DNA from: Comamonas sp. 26
GTDB lineage: Bacteria > Pseudomonadota > Gammaproteobacteria > Burkholderiales > Burkholderiaceae_C
NCBI RefSeq assembly: GCF_002754475.1
Contig: NZ_PEFL01000003.1
Span: 310,001-374,000 of the forward strand
Length of the DNA stretch: 64,000 nt
Reading direction: 5' to 3'
Positions 1-9,302 of the stretch are shown one piece after another (the first letter of the stretch is position 1; each line of letters opens with the position of its first letter). Below the pieces are notes generated by a model, which had not been told where the DNA came from, did not search any database, and saw nothing but the letters and a program-made list of their open reading frames with translations. The position numbers were made by a program, and so were the translations under genes.

Positions 1-160
1 TGGGGGTCGCCGCTGCTTTCACTTTATCGGTCATATCTGAACCCTTATCGAGTAAAAAGGTCATATTTGACCGTCATACGAAATTTCTCAGCTGGATACC
101 AGTGCGTTGTTAAAAACGGCCAGATAAGGGACAGTATTTAGATTAAGAAGTCATAACTGA
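1..160. mobile_element. Possible end of an IS21-like insertion sequence
   Basis: Three related 11-base units, GTCATATCTGA (30-40), GTCATATTTGA (60-70) and GTCATAACTGA (150-160), are spaced 30 and 90 bases apart. Repeated short transposase-binding sites near the ends are typical of the IS21 family, and the general look (GGTCA-type units ahead of GTCATAC) fits. No istA or istB gene is inside the window; it would have to lie to the left of base 1. The assignment is an inference from layout, and the units could be operators instead. Confidence 0.3.
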
Positions 161-403
161 CTCTTTGTTGTAGAGTCGGGCGCGAGACCTCAAATGGAGA
201 TTGCCACGCCCCCCCTAGCTCAAAGCCCCTAGATGCTCGGACCAGCTGTTCTCTTCGGCTTGCTCCCGCTTGACCGCAGGCAGGACTCGTGACCTAGGTA
301 GTGCCTGCGCTTCCTGGTCGAAAGAGCGCCCTGCACCGTGTTGACTCCGCCGAAGATTTCTTCGGCAAAGAAAAGACCACAGCAGCTTGCGCTACCGTGG
401 TCT

Positions 404-430
404 GGGCGTGTCCGAATTTTTGTGTAAACG
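404..430. repeat. Terminal inverted repeat of an IS256-family element
   Basis: The stretch contains GTCCGAATTTTTGTGTAAAC, which resembles the IS256 terminal repeat (GTCCG, a short AT-rich run, then TGTGTAAA). It sits 11 bases beyond the stop codon of the transposase tail at 441, which is the expected place for the transposase-distal end. The partner repeat is not present, so only one end of the element survives here. Confidence 0.5.
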
Positions 431-440
431 GTTCGGACTA

Positions 441-593
441 TCAGTTGATAGAGATGCGGTCTGCGAACTCAATGGTAAAGCGTGTCAGTGCAGCTTTCCA
501 ATCCCGGATGGGCATGCTCCACTTCTGGCTGATGTTGCGCAAAGCCAGGTAAAACAGCTTGGTCAGCGCTTCGTCGCTAGGGAAGTCTCGTTG
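441..593 (-). pseudogene. IS256-family transposase, C-terminal remnant
   Basis: The last 50 or so residues of a reading frame that ends at 441 contain ALRNISQKWSMPIRDWKAAL followed by RFTIEFADRI. This is the conserved C-terminus of IS256-family (MULE-related) transposases. The catalytic DDE part is missing: upstream of about 593 the same frame turns into unrelated residues, so the gene was cut by a later rearrangement. The fragment cannot encode an active transposase. Together with the terminal repeat at 404-430 it marks the left part of the window as an old insertion site next to the arsenic genes. Confidence 0.7.
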
Positions 594-826
594 CAAGAGA
601 CAGCCATATCCGACGGGTACTTCCAATGATGCGCTTGTACCATCCTCGCTTTTGCTCAAGTGCGTATTCCGGTTGAATTGACCGCCTGTTCCGGTTGCGA
701 CTGACCAGGCTGCTGGTCGTGACCGGCTGAGTTCGGACGGGAGCAGTCCTTCAACGGCTCCCGGCAAGCGACTGCTTCGGACCTGAAAGCGGCGGCGCTA
801 TCGTCCAGTTTTGCAACTATCAGAGG
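594..826. other. Non-coding junction DNA between IS remnant and arsA
   Basis: No credible gene is seen. Two copies of TTCCGGTTG occur 22 bases apart (667-675 and 689-697), each followed after a few bases by a TGACC-type sequence. This arrangement again looks like the repeated end sites of an IS21-type element, but it is too short to be sure. The stretch ends at the stop codon of arsA, so it may also hold that gene's terminator, although no clear hairpin with a T-run was found. Confidence 0.3.
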
Positions 827-2602
827 TCACTCAGACTGCGTCACCAGCTTGGACAACTCATCAATGCCTACCGGCGGTTTTGCAAGCCATTGCAATGCAA
901 ATACTTTCTTGGCCAGCCGTTCGGAAACACGTGCAATTTGTTTTGCTTCTCCGGATAGGCGGGCAGTTAGCAGCGGGTCCCTGGTTCCGGTTGCCAGAAT
1001 GCTCTTGTTAATTACCCAGGCGAAAGGCTCAACCTTGGCTCTGCGCAAATCCTCTTGTAATGCCTCAGCCTGCGACACAGGCGTCGTTTCGGGAAGTGTG
1101 ACGAGAATGATTTTGGTGTACTCGGGGTCTTGCAGCCTCATCAATGGGGTAACAACCCGAGCGGAGGTTTTTCCTTTAAACTCCTGCATCATTTGACGGT
1201 GATAAGCCCCCGTGGCATCCATGAGCAACATGGAATGCCCGGTCGGTGCAGTATCCAGAACAACGAAGGAATTGCGCGCTTCACTCACCACGTGTGAAAA
1301 CGCATGAAATACAGCGACTTCCTCTGTACAAGGTGAACGCAAGTCTTCCTGCAACAAGGCGCGCTCTTGTTCGTTCAATCCCGCGCCCTTGGACGCCATG
1401 ATTTTCTCGACATAGCGCTGGGTTTCAATGGTGGGGTCGATGCGGTCCACACGCAGACCGTCAACGGCACCGTCCAGGGTAGCCGCCAAGTGTGAGGCCG
1501 GGTCAGTCGTGCTCAAATGCACGGACTTTCCGCGCTGGACCAGACCCAAGGCCAGGGCAGCCGCGATGGTCGTTTTTCCAACCCCGCCTTTTCCCATCAC
1601 CATGATGAGTCCTTTGTCGGCGTGAGCCAGCTCGTCCACCAGGGCATCCAGGCCCATGCCTTGCTTCATCGTGGGAAAGTGCTCGGCTGTCATGCCTGAA
1701 ACAATTGACGTGCCGGGATGAAGAAGTGCCCGTAAGGCCGGTAAGCCAACCGTGTCAAAAGCTCGCAGCGGGACTTGGTCCTGATGCAGCGCACGCAGGT
1801 TCTGAGGCATTTCATCGATGGCTTGCTGACCCAGCGATTCCATAGCACTGGCGACAGCGTCTTGTTTGTCGGTCGCTCTGAACAAACCGTTGACGATGAG
1901 CCACTGGTTACTCAAACCCAAAGCCTTGAGCTCCTCGGATGTTCGTGACGCTTCCACTATCGCCCCCTTTTCTGGGCGGGTGACCAGAACAACCGTCGTG
2001 AGGGCTGGATTGGACAAGGCATCGAGGGCCGCTTTGAACCGAAGTTCCTGCATCTTCAGGCCCGAGTGCGGACCCAAACAGGAGGCACCGCGGTCATTTC
2101 CAGCCAGGAATCCTGTCCAGGCCTTTGGCAGGCTCAGCAGGCGCAGGGTGTGTCCCGTCGGAGCCGTATCAAAAATGACGTGGTCGTAGTCCTGGTTCTC
2201 CTCAGACAACAGTACAGAAAATTCGTCAAAAGATGCAATCTCTGTCGTGCATGCCCCAGATAGCTGTTCCTTCACTGTTGAAATCTCAGCATCAGAGGAT
2301 TCCTGGCTCATCTGCTGAATGACTCGTTGCCTGTAAGCCTCGGCAGCGACATCCGGGTCAATATTCAATACGGACAGGCCAGGCGCACCGGGCACAGGTG
2401 TTGGCTGGTTGCTCAGTGGAGCGCCAAGCATTTCATCCAAGTTTGAAGCCGAATCCGTACTGACTAGCAAGACCTTCTTGCCTGCATCCACCAATTGCAA
2501 AGCAACGGCAGCGGACAGAGATGTTTTGCCAACGCCCCCTTTGCCCGTGAAGAAGATGTGCCTTGTAGGATGATTCAATAGACTCAGTGTTTCCGGCTTC
2601 AT
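827..2602 (-). CDS. arsA: Arsenite/antimonite efflux ATPase ArsA
   Basis: ArsA is the cytosolic ATPase that drives arsenite and antimonite export through the ArsB membrane channel. The 591-residue protein has the usual two homologous halves. Each has a GKGGVGKT Walker A loop (residues 20-27 and again near 340) and a DTAPTGH switch motif. The three cysteines that bind the metalloid in the E. coli plasmid protein appear to be conserved: in SGACTTE and ASCLGPH of the first half and SPCTEEV of the second. Length matches the family. No arsB, arsD or arsR lies next to it in the window, which is odd because arsA normally follows arsD and precedes arsB. Those genes may have been lost in the rearrangements seen on both sides. 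Identification is firm; function without a local arsB is uncertain. Confidence 0.93.
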   Translation of the reverse strand: MKPETLSLLNHPTRHIFFTGKGGVGKTSLSAAVALQLVDAGKKVLLVSTDSASNLDEMLGAPLSNQPTPVPGAPGLSVLNIDPDVAAEAYRQRVIQQMSQESSDAEISTVKEQLSGACTTEIASFDEFSVLLSEENQDYDHVIFDTAPTGHTLRLLSLPKAWTGFLAGNDRGASCLGPHSGLKMQELRFKAALDALSNPALTTVVLVTRPEKGAIVEASRTSEELKALGLSNQWLIVNGLFRATDKQDAVASAMESLGQQAIDEMPQNLRALHQDQVPLRAFDTVGLPALRALLHPGTSIVSGMTAEHFPTMKQGMGLDALVDELAHADKGLIMVMGKGGVGKTTIAAALALGLVQRGKSVHLSTTDPASHLAATLDGAVDGLRVDRIDPTIETQRYVEKIMASKGAGLNEQERALLQEDLRSPCTEEVAVFHAFSHVVSEARNSFVVLDTAPTGHSMLLMDATGAYHRQMMQEFKGKTSARVVTPLMRLQDPEYTKIILVTLPETTPVSQAEALQEDLRRAKVEPFAWVINKSILATGTRDPLLTARLSGEAKQIARVSERLAKKVFALQWLAKPPVGIDELSKLVTQSE

Positions 2603-2703
2603 GACTCATTTCAGTTGGTTGAGCGAGGTAATTCCCGTCTTATACGCCCCAGACTTCTCCTGGACCTGACGATGACCGAGTAAATGACCACCTTGTCCAG
2701 CGA

Positions 2704-3279
2704 CTACTGCTTCAACATGCGTTCATGGCCCTCCATGGCATCTTTGCCATGGTCTGAGAGTTGGGCATCAAACCATTTGTGCAAAGCGGCGACCAGGTTG
2801 GCATCTACAGTCTTGTAGGTCAACTCAGCACCTCCTTTGACATCTTTGTAGGCGATGGCTATTTGACCGGGTTTAGCGGCCTTCAACTCCGCCAATCCCG
2901 GCATGTCTTGACCATGAATGTGGCTGGGACCGGAGAAGTCGCCTTGGAGAAACTGTGCACGAATCTCTTGCAAGTGCTTGCGAACCAGTTTCTCCTGCGC
3001 TTTGTCGGAGGGCATCTTGGCCACCACACGCTGCACGCCGCCTTCTGCATTCTTGGTGAAAATGTGGGTCGTGGCAGGTAGGCTGAAGGGCATGACATCT
3101 TTGCCGCGCGCCGACACCTCCGCTTGCCGTTGAGCATCTGCCATCATTTTCATGTGTGCCGCATGGTCCATTTTGGAGTGGTCCATCATCATCGGGGTCG
3201 TGGTCTGGGCCTGTGCCATTGCAGCAATCAAGGTGATGACGAAAGTCAGTCCAAGGCGTTTGTTCATGGTGTTTTTCAT
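2704..3279 (-). CDS. Secreted His/Met-rich protein, metal-resistance associated
   Basis: The 191-residue product starts with a signal peptide ending in AMAQAQ, then a short Met/His stretch (MMMDHSKMDHAAHMKMM) of the kind that binds copper in periplasmic proteins. The rest, including PFSLPATTHIF and SGPSHIHGQDMPG, belongs to a conserved proteobacterial family that is often mislabelled aspartate carbamoyltransferase in databases; it has no transcarbamoylase features. A periplasmic metal-binding or metal-protective role is inferred from the metal-ligand-rich N-terminus and from arsA and arsH on either side. The start at MKNTMNKRLG is chosen because it gives an intact signal peptide; an ATG upstream at 3321 would add a hydrophilic tail. 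The gene is 101 bases upstream of arsA on the same strand. Confidence 0.6.
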   Translation of the reverse strand: MKNTMNKRLGLTFVITLIAAMAQAQTTTPMMMDHSKMDHAAHMKMMADAQRQAEVSARGKDVMPFSLPATTHIFTKNAEGGVQRVVAKMPSDKAQEKLVRKHLQEIRAQFLQGDFSGPSHIHGQDMPGLAELKAAKPGQIAIAYKDVKGGAELTYKTVDANLVAALHKWFDAQLSDHGKDAMEGHERMLKQ

Positions 3280-3451
3280 ATTGAAGTTGTACTCATGCCC
3301 TGTATTTCTGGAGGCATCCAAATCGAAGCCATAGAGCTGTTACTTATAAAAGGCGGCCTTGCAGCGAAGCGGAACTTCAGGATGTCAGCTCGCAAGATTG
3401 CGTCGGGTCGTTCTGCGACGGGCAGCCTACCGTCCAGCAGGCTTTGGACAA

Positions 3452-4078
3452 TTAAATCGATGCTTGATTCACGCGCTTTGATAGCTCCGCAGCCGTCTCT
3501 TTGCGCTCACTGTAGCGGTCTACCAAGTAGGGGGACACATCCCGGGTGAGTAACGTGAATTTCATCAATTCCTCCAGCACATCCACGATGCGGTCGTAGT
3601 AGCTGGAAGGCTTCATGCGGTTGTCGTCACCAAACTCCAGGAACGCCTTAGCAACTGAAGACTGGTTGGGAATGGTCAGCATGCGCATCCAGCGGCCCAG
3701 AATACGCATTTGGTTCACTGCATTGAAAGACTGCGAGCCGCCACAGACTTGCATGACTGCCAACGTTTTTCCCTGGGTGGGCCGAATCGCACCTTCGGAC
3801 AATGGAAGCCAGTCAATTTGCGTTTTCATCACACCTGTCATGGCTCCGTGACGCTCAGGTGAGCACCACACCATGCCCTCACTCCATCGCGTCAGCTCGC
3901 GCAGCTCCTGAACCTTGGGGTGATTCACTGACGCATCATCTACCAATGGGAGCCCGGTGGGGTTGAAGACCTTCACCTCAGCCCCCAACGCTTTGAGCAC
4001 CCGCGCAGACTCTTCAATCACCAGTCGGCTAAAAGACCGTTCACGCAAAGAGCCATACAGTAAGAGGATGCGCGGTGC
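3452..4078 (-). pseudogene. arsH: ArsH organoarsenical oxidase/FMN reductase, 5'-truncated
   Basis: ArsH is an NADPH-dependent FMN enzyme of the flavodoxin fold that oxidises trivalent organoarsenicals. The remnant keeps the family's signature from [14 protein letters not shown] (flavin phosphate loop) through [30 protein letters not shown] and [15 protein letters not shown] to the natural C-terminus. The roughly 30-40 residues that normally precede PRILLLYGS are absent, and no start codon precedes them: the DNA upstream of about 4078 reads as the end of macB in another frame. A TTG at 4048 could in principle start a product lacking part of the flavin loop, but it has no ribosome site. I call it a pseudogene created by a deletion that fused it to macB. 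Confidence 0.8.
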
Positions 4079-5967
4079 ACCGCACAGGCAAATGCCCCCA
4101 GCATGGCTTTCACCGAAAAAATCACGGGTACGCCCGAGACAAGAAGCGCCATTCCTATGCCCAGCCCTGCAAGCAGGCCAACACCCCCACCCACAATGGT
4201 CACCATGCTGGCTTCCGTCAGGAACTGACGCAGGATGTCACGCTGCCGAGCCCCCACCGCCATGCGAATGCCGATCTCCCTGGTCCGCTCGCGCACCGTC
4301 ATCAGCATCACGTTCATGACTCCGATGCCGCCAACCACCAGTGAAACGGCCGCAATCAATCCCAGCATCACGGCCATGCTCTGGCGCGTTGCTGCTTCTG
4401 CCTGAATACGAGCGGCTGCATTGCCGATGCCGAAGTCTTCCCGCCCCCCGTGCCGCGCTAGCAGAAGGCTGCGGATGGATTGCTCGGCTTCATGAACCAG
4501 CTCCGAGGAGCAGGCCTCCACAACCACATAGTCGGGCTGTGTCTGCGCTTGATAGACTCTTGCGCGCCCCGACTGATAGGGAATGAAGACCATGTCGTCA
4601 TAGTCCTGGGCACCAGAGTCAGCCCCACGCTCGCTCATGACACCGATGACTTCGAATGCTGAGTTCCCGATGATCAGCTGCAGACCCAAGGGATTGGCTA
4701 CCTCCGGGAAAAAATGCTGGTACGCCTTGTGACCTATCACCACCAGCGGGGCCAGATCGCGGTCTTCCACATCGGTGAAGTAACGGCCTTGGGCCACACT
4801 CCAGTGGTGAACCAGTGGCATTTCCTGGCTGGCGGCAAACACATAGAGCTGCTTGTCGGCCTTGCCATAGCGCACCGTGACAGGGTCTCCGATGACAGGC
4901 ATTACTCTGCGTATCGCTGGCAACTCCTGCATGGCAGCAAGATCGTCTTCGGTGATCTGGCCCGCAGGCCCACCGCTGGCCGGTGGTTTGCTTCCCATAT
5001 AGAGAATGGCCGTTCCCATGGTGCCCATCTGCTCAACCACTTTGCGCCGTGCACCTTCACCAATGGCCAGCATGACGATCACCGAGGCCACACCGATCAC
5101 GATGCCCAGCAAAGTCAGGCTGGTGCGTACCCGGTTCATGCGCATGCCGCGCCAGGCACTGCGTGCCGCTTCGGAAATTTCAGCCACCCACGAAATTGCC
5201 GACGTTGCGGTGTTTCGCTTCGAGGTCAAGGGCGGAAGCTCGCCACGAGCGTGAATGCCATCAGGGGCACTGTCATTGACGACACGTCCATCGCTGATTT
5301 CGATGACACGCCTTGCCTGGGCTGCAACTTCGCGATCATGCGTAATCACAATGATGGTGTGCCCCGCATCGGCCAGCTCGCGCAGCAAGGCCATCACCTC
5401 GGCACCGCTATGCGAGTCAAGAGCCCCTGTCGGCTCATCGGCCAGGATGATGTGGCCGCCGTTCATCAACGCTCGCGCAATAGACACGCGCTGCTGCTGC
5501 CCACCCGAGAGTTGATTGGGGCGATTGCTCAAGCGTGATCCCAGCCCCAGACGCTCAAGCAAAAGCTGAGCTCTGTGCACCCGCTGCTCCTTGGGCAGAC
5601 CTGCGTAAATCGCCGGCATCTGCACATTCTCCGAAGCGCTTTCACTGGAAATCAGGTGGTAGCCCTGAAACACGAAACCAAAGGCTTCACGACGCAACCA
5701 GGCCAAGGCATCCGAGTCCAGCGTGGACACGTCCTGCCCTTGAAATTGATAGCAACCTTCGCTTGCCTTATCAAGGCAACCCAGGATATTCATCAAAGTG
5801 GACTTGCCCGAGCCGGAGCTGCCGACGACGGCCACATACTCGCCCGCGCGAATATCCAGATCAATGCCGTGCAACACGGTCACCGACGGCTGTTCACCCA
5901 CTCCGCCATAGTGCTTGCGAATGCCACGCAGCGAAATCAGCGCAACCGGCTCCATCGCACTCACCAT
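4018..5967 (-). pseudogene. macB: MacB-type ABC exporter, 3' end replaced (truncated)
   Basis: MacB-type proteins are inner-membrane ABC exporters that use ATP to push substrates, here probably a siderophore or peptide, through MacA and TolC. The N-terminal ATPase has GSSGSGKST (Walker A, about residue 50), LSGGQQQR (signature) and ILADEPTGALD (Walker B). A first membrane helix follows near residue 280, then the periplasmic core, then VVGGIGVMNVMLMTVRERTREIG and a third helix. The normal last helix and cytoplasmic tail ending in PARKAS-like residues are missing: after AFACAV the frame runs for about 20 unrelated residues inside arsH and stops at 4018. Such a protein lacks one of four membrane helices and is probably inactive. 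The ATG at 5967 overlaps the macA stop codon. Confidence 0.8.
4072..4083. other. Deletion junction macB::arsH
   Basis: On the minus strand MacB homology ends at about AFACAV and ArsH homology begins at about PRILLLYGS, and both fall within a few bases of 4072-4083. The joint itself is the perfect 12-base palindrome GCGGTGCACCGC. Both genes lose sequence here, macB its 3' end and arsH its 5' end, so a single deletion or recombination joined them. Confidence 0.7.
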
Positions 5968-7142
5968 TGCAGCCACCGCAGACCGCCAGGGATCATGGTT
6001 TCGCCAACGATGACGCGCTCGCCCTCGGCCACACCATCGAGCACCTGGACCTGGTGGCGGCTTCGCACCCCCAGCTTCACGCTTCGCAGCTCAGGTTGCT
6101 GTTTAGATGTCAGCACCCGAACACTCTGCGATTGCTGGTCCTTTTGCGACTGCAGCGCAGTCAATGGAACCGTCAAGGTCTGCTGCGCGCTACCGGTCAC
6201 AAAGACCACCTGGGCCGTCATCTGCGGCAGCAACTCCGCGTCCTTGTTATCCACATCAAACAATGCCGTATAGGTTACGGCCTTGGTAGCTGCTGCGGGT
6301 GTCGCCGCATTGCCTGCGGCGGGTACGACGCTGGCCGGAGGCGCAGGCAGTACCTGTCTCACCTTGCCGTTCCAGCGCCGAGCCTGTTCCTGACCCGCAC
6401 TCCCCAGAGTGGTGAAATAGACCGGCATGTCCGCGGTCACGCGCCGCACATCGGCTTCCGATACATCGGTCCAGACCGTCATGGCCGTCAGATCGGCAAT
6501 GCGCAAAATATTGGGTGTCTGGTAGGTCGCATTCAGGGTCTGCCCTTCGCGTGCATCCACAGACACGACCGTGCCAGACATCGGCGCATAGATGCGGGTA
6601 TAGCCCAGACGGGCTTCATCCGCTTTGAGGCTGGCCTGCGTTTGCTGCATCTGCGCCTTGAGATGGTCAATGCGCGCCGCCGCTCCTGCTACCTGGGCCT
6701 CGGCAATCTGCACGTCTTCCTGCCTTGTAGCCTCTTCGGCTGCCAGTTGCTGCTGTCGCAGCAATTGCTGGCGGGCCAGTTTCAGCTGCGCCTGCTGCTC
6801 TGCAATCTGGGCTCGCAAGCTTGCCAACGATGCTCTTCCCGCATCCACGGTGGCGCGCTGGACACTGGGATCAATTTCGACCAGCAATGCACCCTTCTCG
6901 ACTTTGGCCCCCGGGCTCACCAACAAACGGGTAATCTGCCCTGAAACCTGTGCTCCTACATCCACATAAGTTAAAGGCTGCAAAGTGCCAATGGCCGTGA
7001 CGGTGGATTCCACATCGCCGCGCTGCACCGAAGCACTTTGGTACTCAACCCGTGAGCGACTTCCCCACCACAGAGCAGCGCCTGCAGCACAGACCAGAAG
7101 CAGCCCGAGGCCGCCCCAGCGTTTGAGTTTTCCCACCGTCAT
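5961..7142 (-). CDS. macA: MacA-type periplasmic adaptor protein
   Basis: This 393-residue membrane-fusion protein links the MacB exporter to an outer-membrane TolC channel. It has one N-terminal membrane anchor (LGLLLVCAAGAALWWG, about residues 12-28). A lipoyl half-motif (YVDVGAQVSGQITRLLVSPG) and a long coiled-coil hairpin rich in Gln, Arg and Ala (about residues 100-170) follow. The second lipoyl half (YTRIYAPMSGTVVSVDAREG) and the beta-barrel and membrane-proximal domains complete it. Length is typical. The stop codon overlaps the macB start in ATGGTGA, indicating translational coupling. DUF3325 ends 109 bases upstream on the same strand, so it is likely part of the iron-uptake operon and may serve siderophore export. 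Confidence 0.88.
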   Translation of the reverse strand: MTVGKLKRWGGLGLLLVCAAGAALWWGSRSRVEYQSASVQRGDVESTVTAIGTLQPLTYVDVGAQVSGQITRLLVSPGAKVEKGALLVEIDPSVQRATVDAGRASLASLRAQIAEQQAQLKLARQQLLRQQQLAAEEATRQEDVQIAEAQVAGAAARIDHLKAQMQQTQASLKADEARLGYTRIYAPMSGTVVSVDAREGQTLNATYQTPNILRIADLTAMTVWTDVSEADVRRVTADMPVYFTTLGSAGQEQARRWNGKVRQVLPAPPASVVPAAGNAATPAAATKAVTYTALFDVDNKDAELLPQMTAQVVFVTGSAQQTLTVPLTALQSQKDQQSQSVRVLTSKQQPELRSVKLGVRSRHQVQVLDGVAEGERVIVGETMIPGGLRWLQW

Positions 7143-7251
7143 GAACGTCGCACTTTCCAGAAAACAATTCGCAGTCGCTGCTGAAACGCATGCTCAAGGC
7201 ATGAGTTGGAGCGATTGAAGATCCAAAGCCAAACAGGCGTAGAGGTGACCG

Positions 7252-7593
7252 TCACCAGAGGCAACTGACTGCACCCAGCAGCGCCATCACGGCAGCAGCT
7301 ACCGCAAAATTCCGAGCCGACCAGGAGAGCCCTGCGACTGTCGCGAGCGCACCCAGACTCCAGAAACCCAGCACCAGCGCAGTACTAACCGTTGCGCTCC
7401 AACTGCGAATGGCCGGTAGCCAGACTGCCAGTAAAAGTAGGAATCCCAGCACACGCAGCGCCATGCGATGTGCTGCAGGCACCTCATCCAGTGGCTTCAA
7501 TTGCGCGTAATGACGATCCATGGCAAGGGCCAACGCCGTCATTCCTCCCATTGAAAGAGCCAGAGCCTGCAAAGATGATTGCCACAGAGTCAT
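7252..7593 (-). CDS. DUF3325 family small membrane protein
   Basis: The 113-residue protein has three to four predicted membrane helices (for example LGFLLLLAVWLPAI and FAVAAAVMALLGAVSCLW) and the ALAMDRHYAQL segment seen in DUF3325 proteins. Members are small inner-membrane proteins found next to PepSY proteins and TonB-dependent receptors in iron-uptake loci; their biochemical role is unknown to me. The start codon overlaps the stop codon of the PepSY gene (ATGA), so the two are translated together. Confidence 0.65.
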   Translation of the reverse strand: MTLWQSSLQALALSMGGMTALALAMDRHYAQLKPLDEVPAAHRMALRVLGFLLLLAVWLPAIRSWSATVSTALVLGFWSLGALATVAGLSWSARNFAVAAAVMALLGAVSCLW

Positions 7594-9302
7594 GAGAGGC
7601 TCCCTTGCTTGGCGGCATTGGCGTCCACCACCGCAGACAAGTCTTTCGACACTTCACGAGGCATCTGTTTTCGCACAGGCTTCGGCCTGCGCATCCAGAA
7701 CAAAGCAGCGACAGCCGCCACCCCGACCACAATGGCAAAAAGCTCGACTCCTGCGCTTTCCCAGTCCCCCTCCAGAAGATATCCAACAAGGTGATCTCCG
7801 GTGGCCAGGAAGTTCAGCACAGGCAGCAGAAGACACAGCACAGCCAGCGCCGTCATCTGATCACGCCATGCCATTGGCGGCGACCTCAATAGCGCATGCA
7901 GAAGAGCCAGAATCCAGAGCGCAAAAAACGACACTAGCTCCCATCTGGAGCGTTGCGAAAGCTCGATGGGGAGCAAACGATTGGCCCACAAAAAGCCCAC
8001 GCAAGCGATGCCCAGCCCCACAATGGCTGCCACATTCAAAGCCTCAACCATCCGGTAGACCGTCGAGGTGCTGGCTCCAAACTCCCCCTGGTGCTTGCTG
8101 CGCCGCTTGACCATGAAGAGGATCGCCCCCGTCGCCATCATGGCGCTGCCGGCCAGGCCACAAACGAAGTACACCCACTTCAGCGGAAAACCGCCATAAG
8201 TAGCCATATGCAGCCCACCTATCACCGATTGCGTGAGTGAAGCCGCACCGCCGCTCACATCGCCAGGCAGGCGCAGCTGCTGCAGCTCTCCGGTGGCAGC
8301 CGAGAACATGGCCATGCCACTGGTGGAACTGAGACGCTTGTTCAGATCATCGGCGGCATTCCATCCATAAACGCCAACGCGTGCAGCAGCATCTCCGGGG
8401 TAATCAATCACCACCGCGCGCACCGGTTGCCCGATCAGCTCTTGCCCACGCAACACCAAGGGCTCCAGATCCGGCACTTGCATGGGCTGCCCCGAGCGCT
8501 GTGGCTTACCCGGTTCATTCAGCGCCACTTGAAACGACTTGAGGGCTTCGGCACTGCTGCCATAGTAGGCAGCAATACCTGCAGGCATGAAGGTCGAGCA
8601 AGATATGGCGATGCCTGTGTAGGCAATCATGAACTGGAAAGGCAGAGTCAGCACCGCCACGGCGTTGTGCATGTCCAGCCAGCTTCTCTGCCCTTTGCTG
8701 GAGCGAAAGGTGAAGAAATCCTTGAAGATTCGTCTATGGGTGATCACTCCGCTGACCAGCGCTACCAGCATGGCAAGCGCGGCGATGCCGACAATCCAGA
8801 GGCCAACCTGCCCCGCATGAAGCTGGTAATGAAAATCCACAAAATGATGGCCACCTTCGGTCTGACGCACCTTGGGTGCATCAGCAGCGTCCACGGCATT
8901 GCCAGACTTGGGATCGAGTTCCACCGCAGCGTACTGCCCATTGGCATCAAACCAGTAGACGCGTAAATCGCCGCCCCCTTGGGCATCTGCAGGCCAAAGC
9001 TCCCACATTCCCGCACCCGGGTGCTGCCGCTTCATATAGGCCATGCCCCACTGCAGCCGCTGGCTCAGAGAAGACTCCACTTCTTGTGCAGAGCCTGTAG
9101 AGCGCGCCTCGGCTTGCTCATGTGCATGATGCTCCGGTGTCATCCAATGGGTGATCGGCTCCTCGAATACGGCCAGAGTCCCAGTCAGGAAAACGGCATA
9201 CAGAAGCCAGGAGAACCATAAGCCACACCAGGTATGCAACCAAGCCTGCGCCTGACGAAAACTGCCTTGGCCGGCACCAAATTCATTCTTTGACTGCGCC
9301 AT
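7590..9302 (-). CDS. PepSY-associated membrane protein, iron-uptake type
   Basis: This 570-residue inner-membrane protein has the PepSY-associated helix pattern. One helix lies near residue 25 (LWFSWLLYAVFLTGTLAVF), a large periplasmic PepSY region follows, then a second helix (LWIVGIAALAMLVALVSGVI) followed by the HRRIFKDFFTFR loop. A helix beginning MHNAVAVLTLPFQF follows, and several more near the C-terminus. Such proteins accompany siderophore receptors and are thought to help reduce or release iron at the inner membrane; that role is inferred from family context. The ATG at 9302 follows a GAAGGGG ribosome site and overlaps the stop of the DUF3649 gene (TGATG). A longer reading frame exists upstream but lies inside DUF3649. 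Confidence 0.8.
   Translation of the reverse strand: MAQSKNEFGAGQGSFRQAQAWLHTWCGLWFSWLLYAVFLTGTLAVFEEPITHWMTPEHHAHEQAEARSTGSAQEVESSLSQRLQWGMAYMKRQHPGAGMWELWPADAQGGGDLRVYWFDANGQYAAVELDPKSGNAVDAADAPKVRQTEGGHHFVDFHYQLHAGQVGLWIVGIAALAMLVALVSGVITHRRIFKDFFTFRSSKGQRSWLDMHNAVAVLTLPFQFMIAYTGIAISCSTFMPAGIAAYYGSSAEALKSFQVALNEPGKPQRSGQPMQVPDLEPLVLRGQELIGQPVRAVVIDYPGDAAARVGVYGWNAADDLNKRLSSTSGMAMFSAATGELQQLRLPGDVSGGAASLTQSVIGGLHMATYGGFPLKWVYFVCGLAGSAMMATGAILFMVKRRSKHQGEFGASTSTVYRMVEALNVAAIVGLGIACVGFLWANRLLPIELSQRSRWELVSFFALWILALLHALLRSPPMAWRDQMTALAVLCLLLPVLNFLATGDHLVGYLLEGDWESAGVELFAIVVGVAAVAALFWMRRPKPVRKQMPREVSKDLSAVVDANAAKQGSLS

Noticed and set aside
301..552. Plus-strand frame at the left edge
   Set aside because: It overlaps the IS256 terminal repeat and transposase tail, which explain the sequence better.
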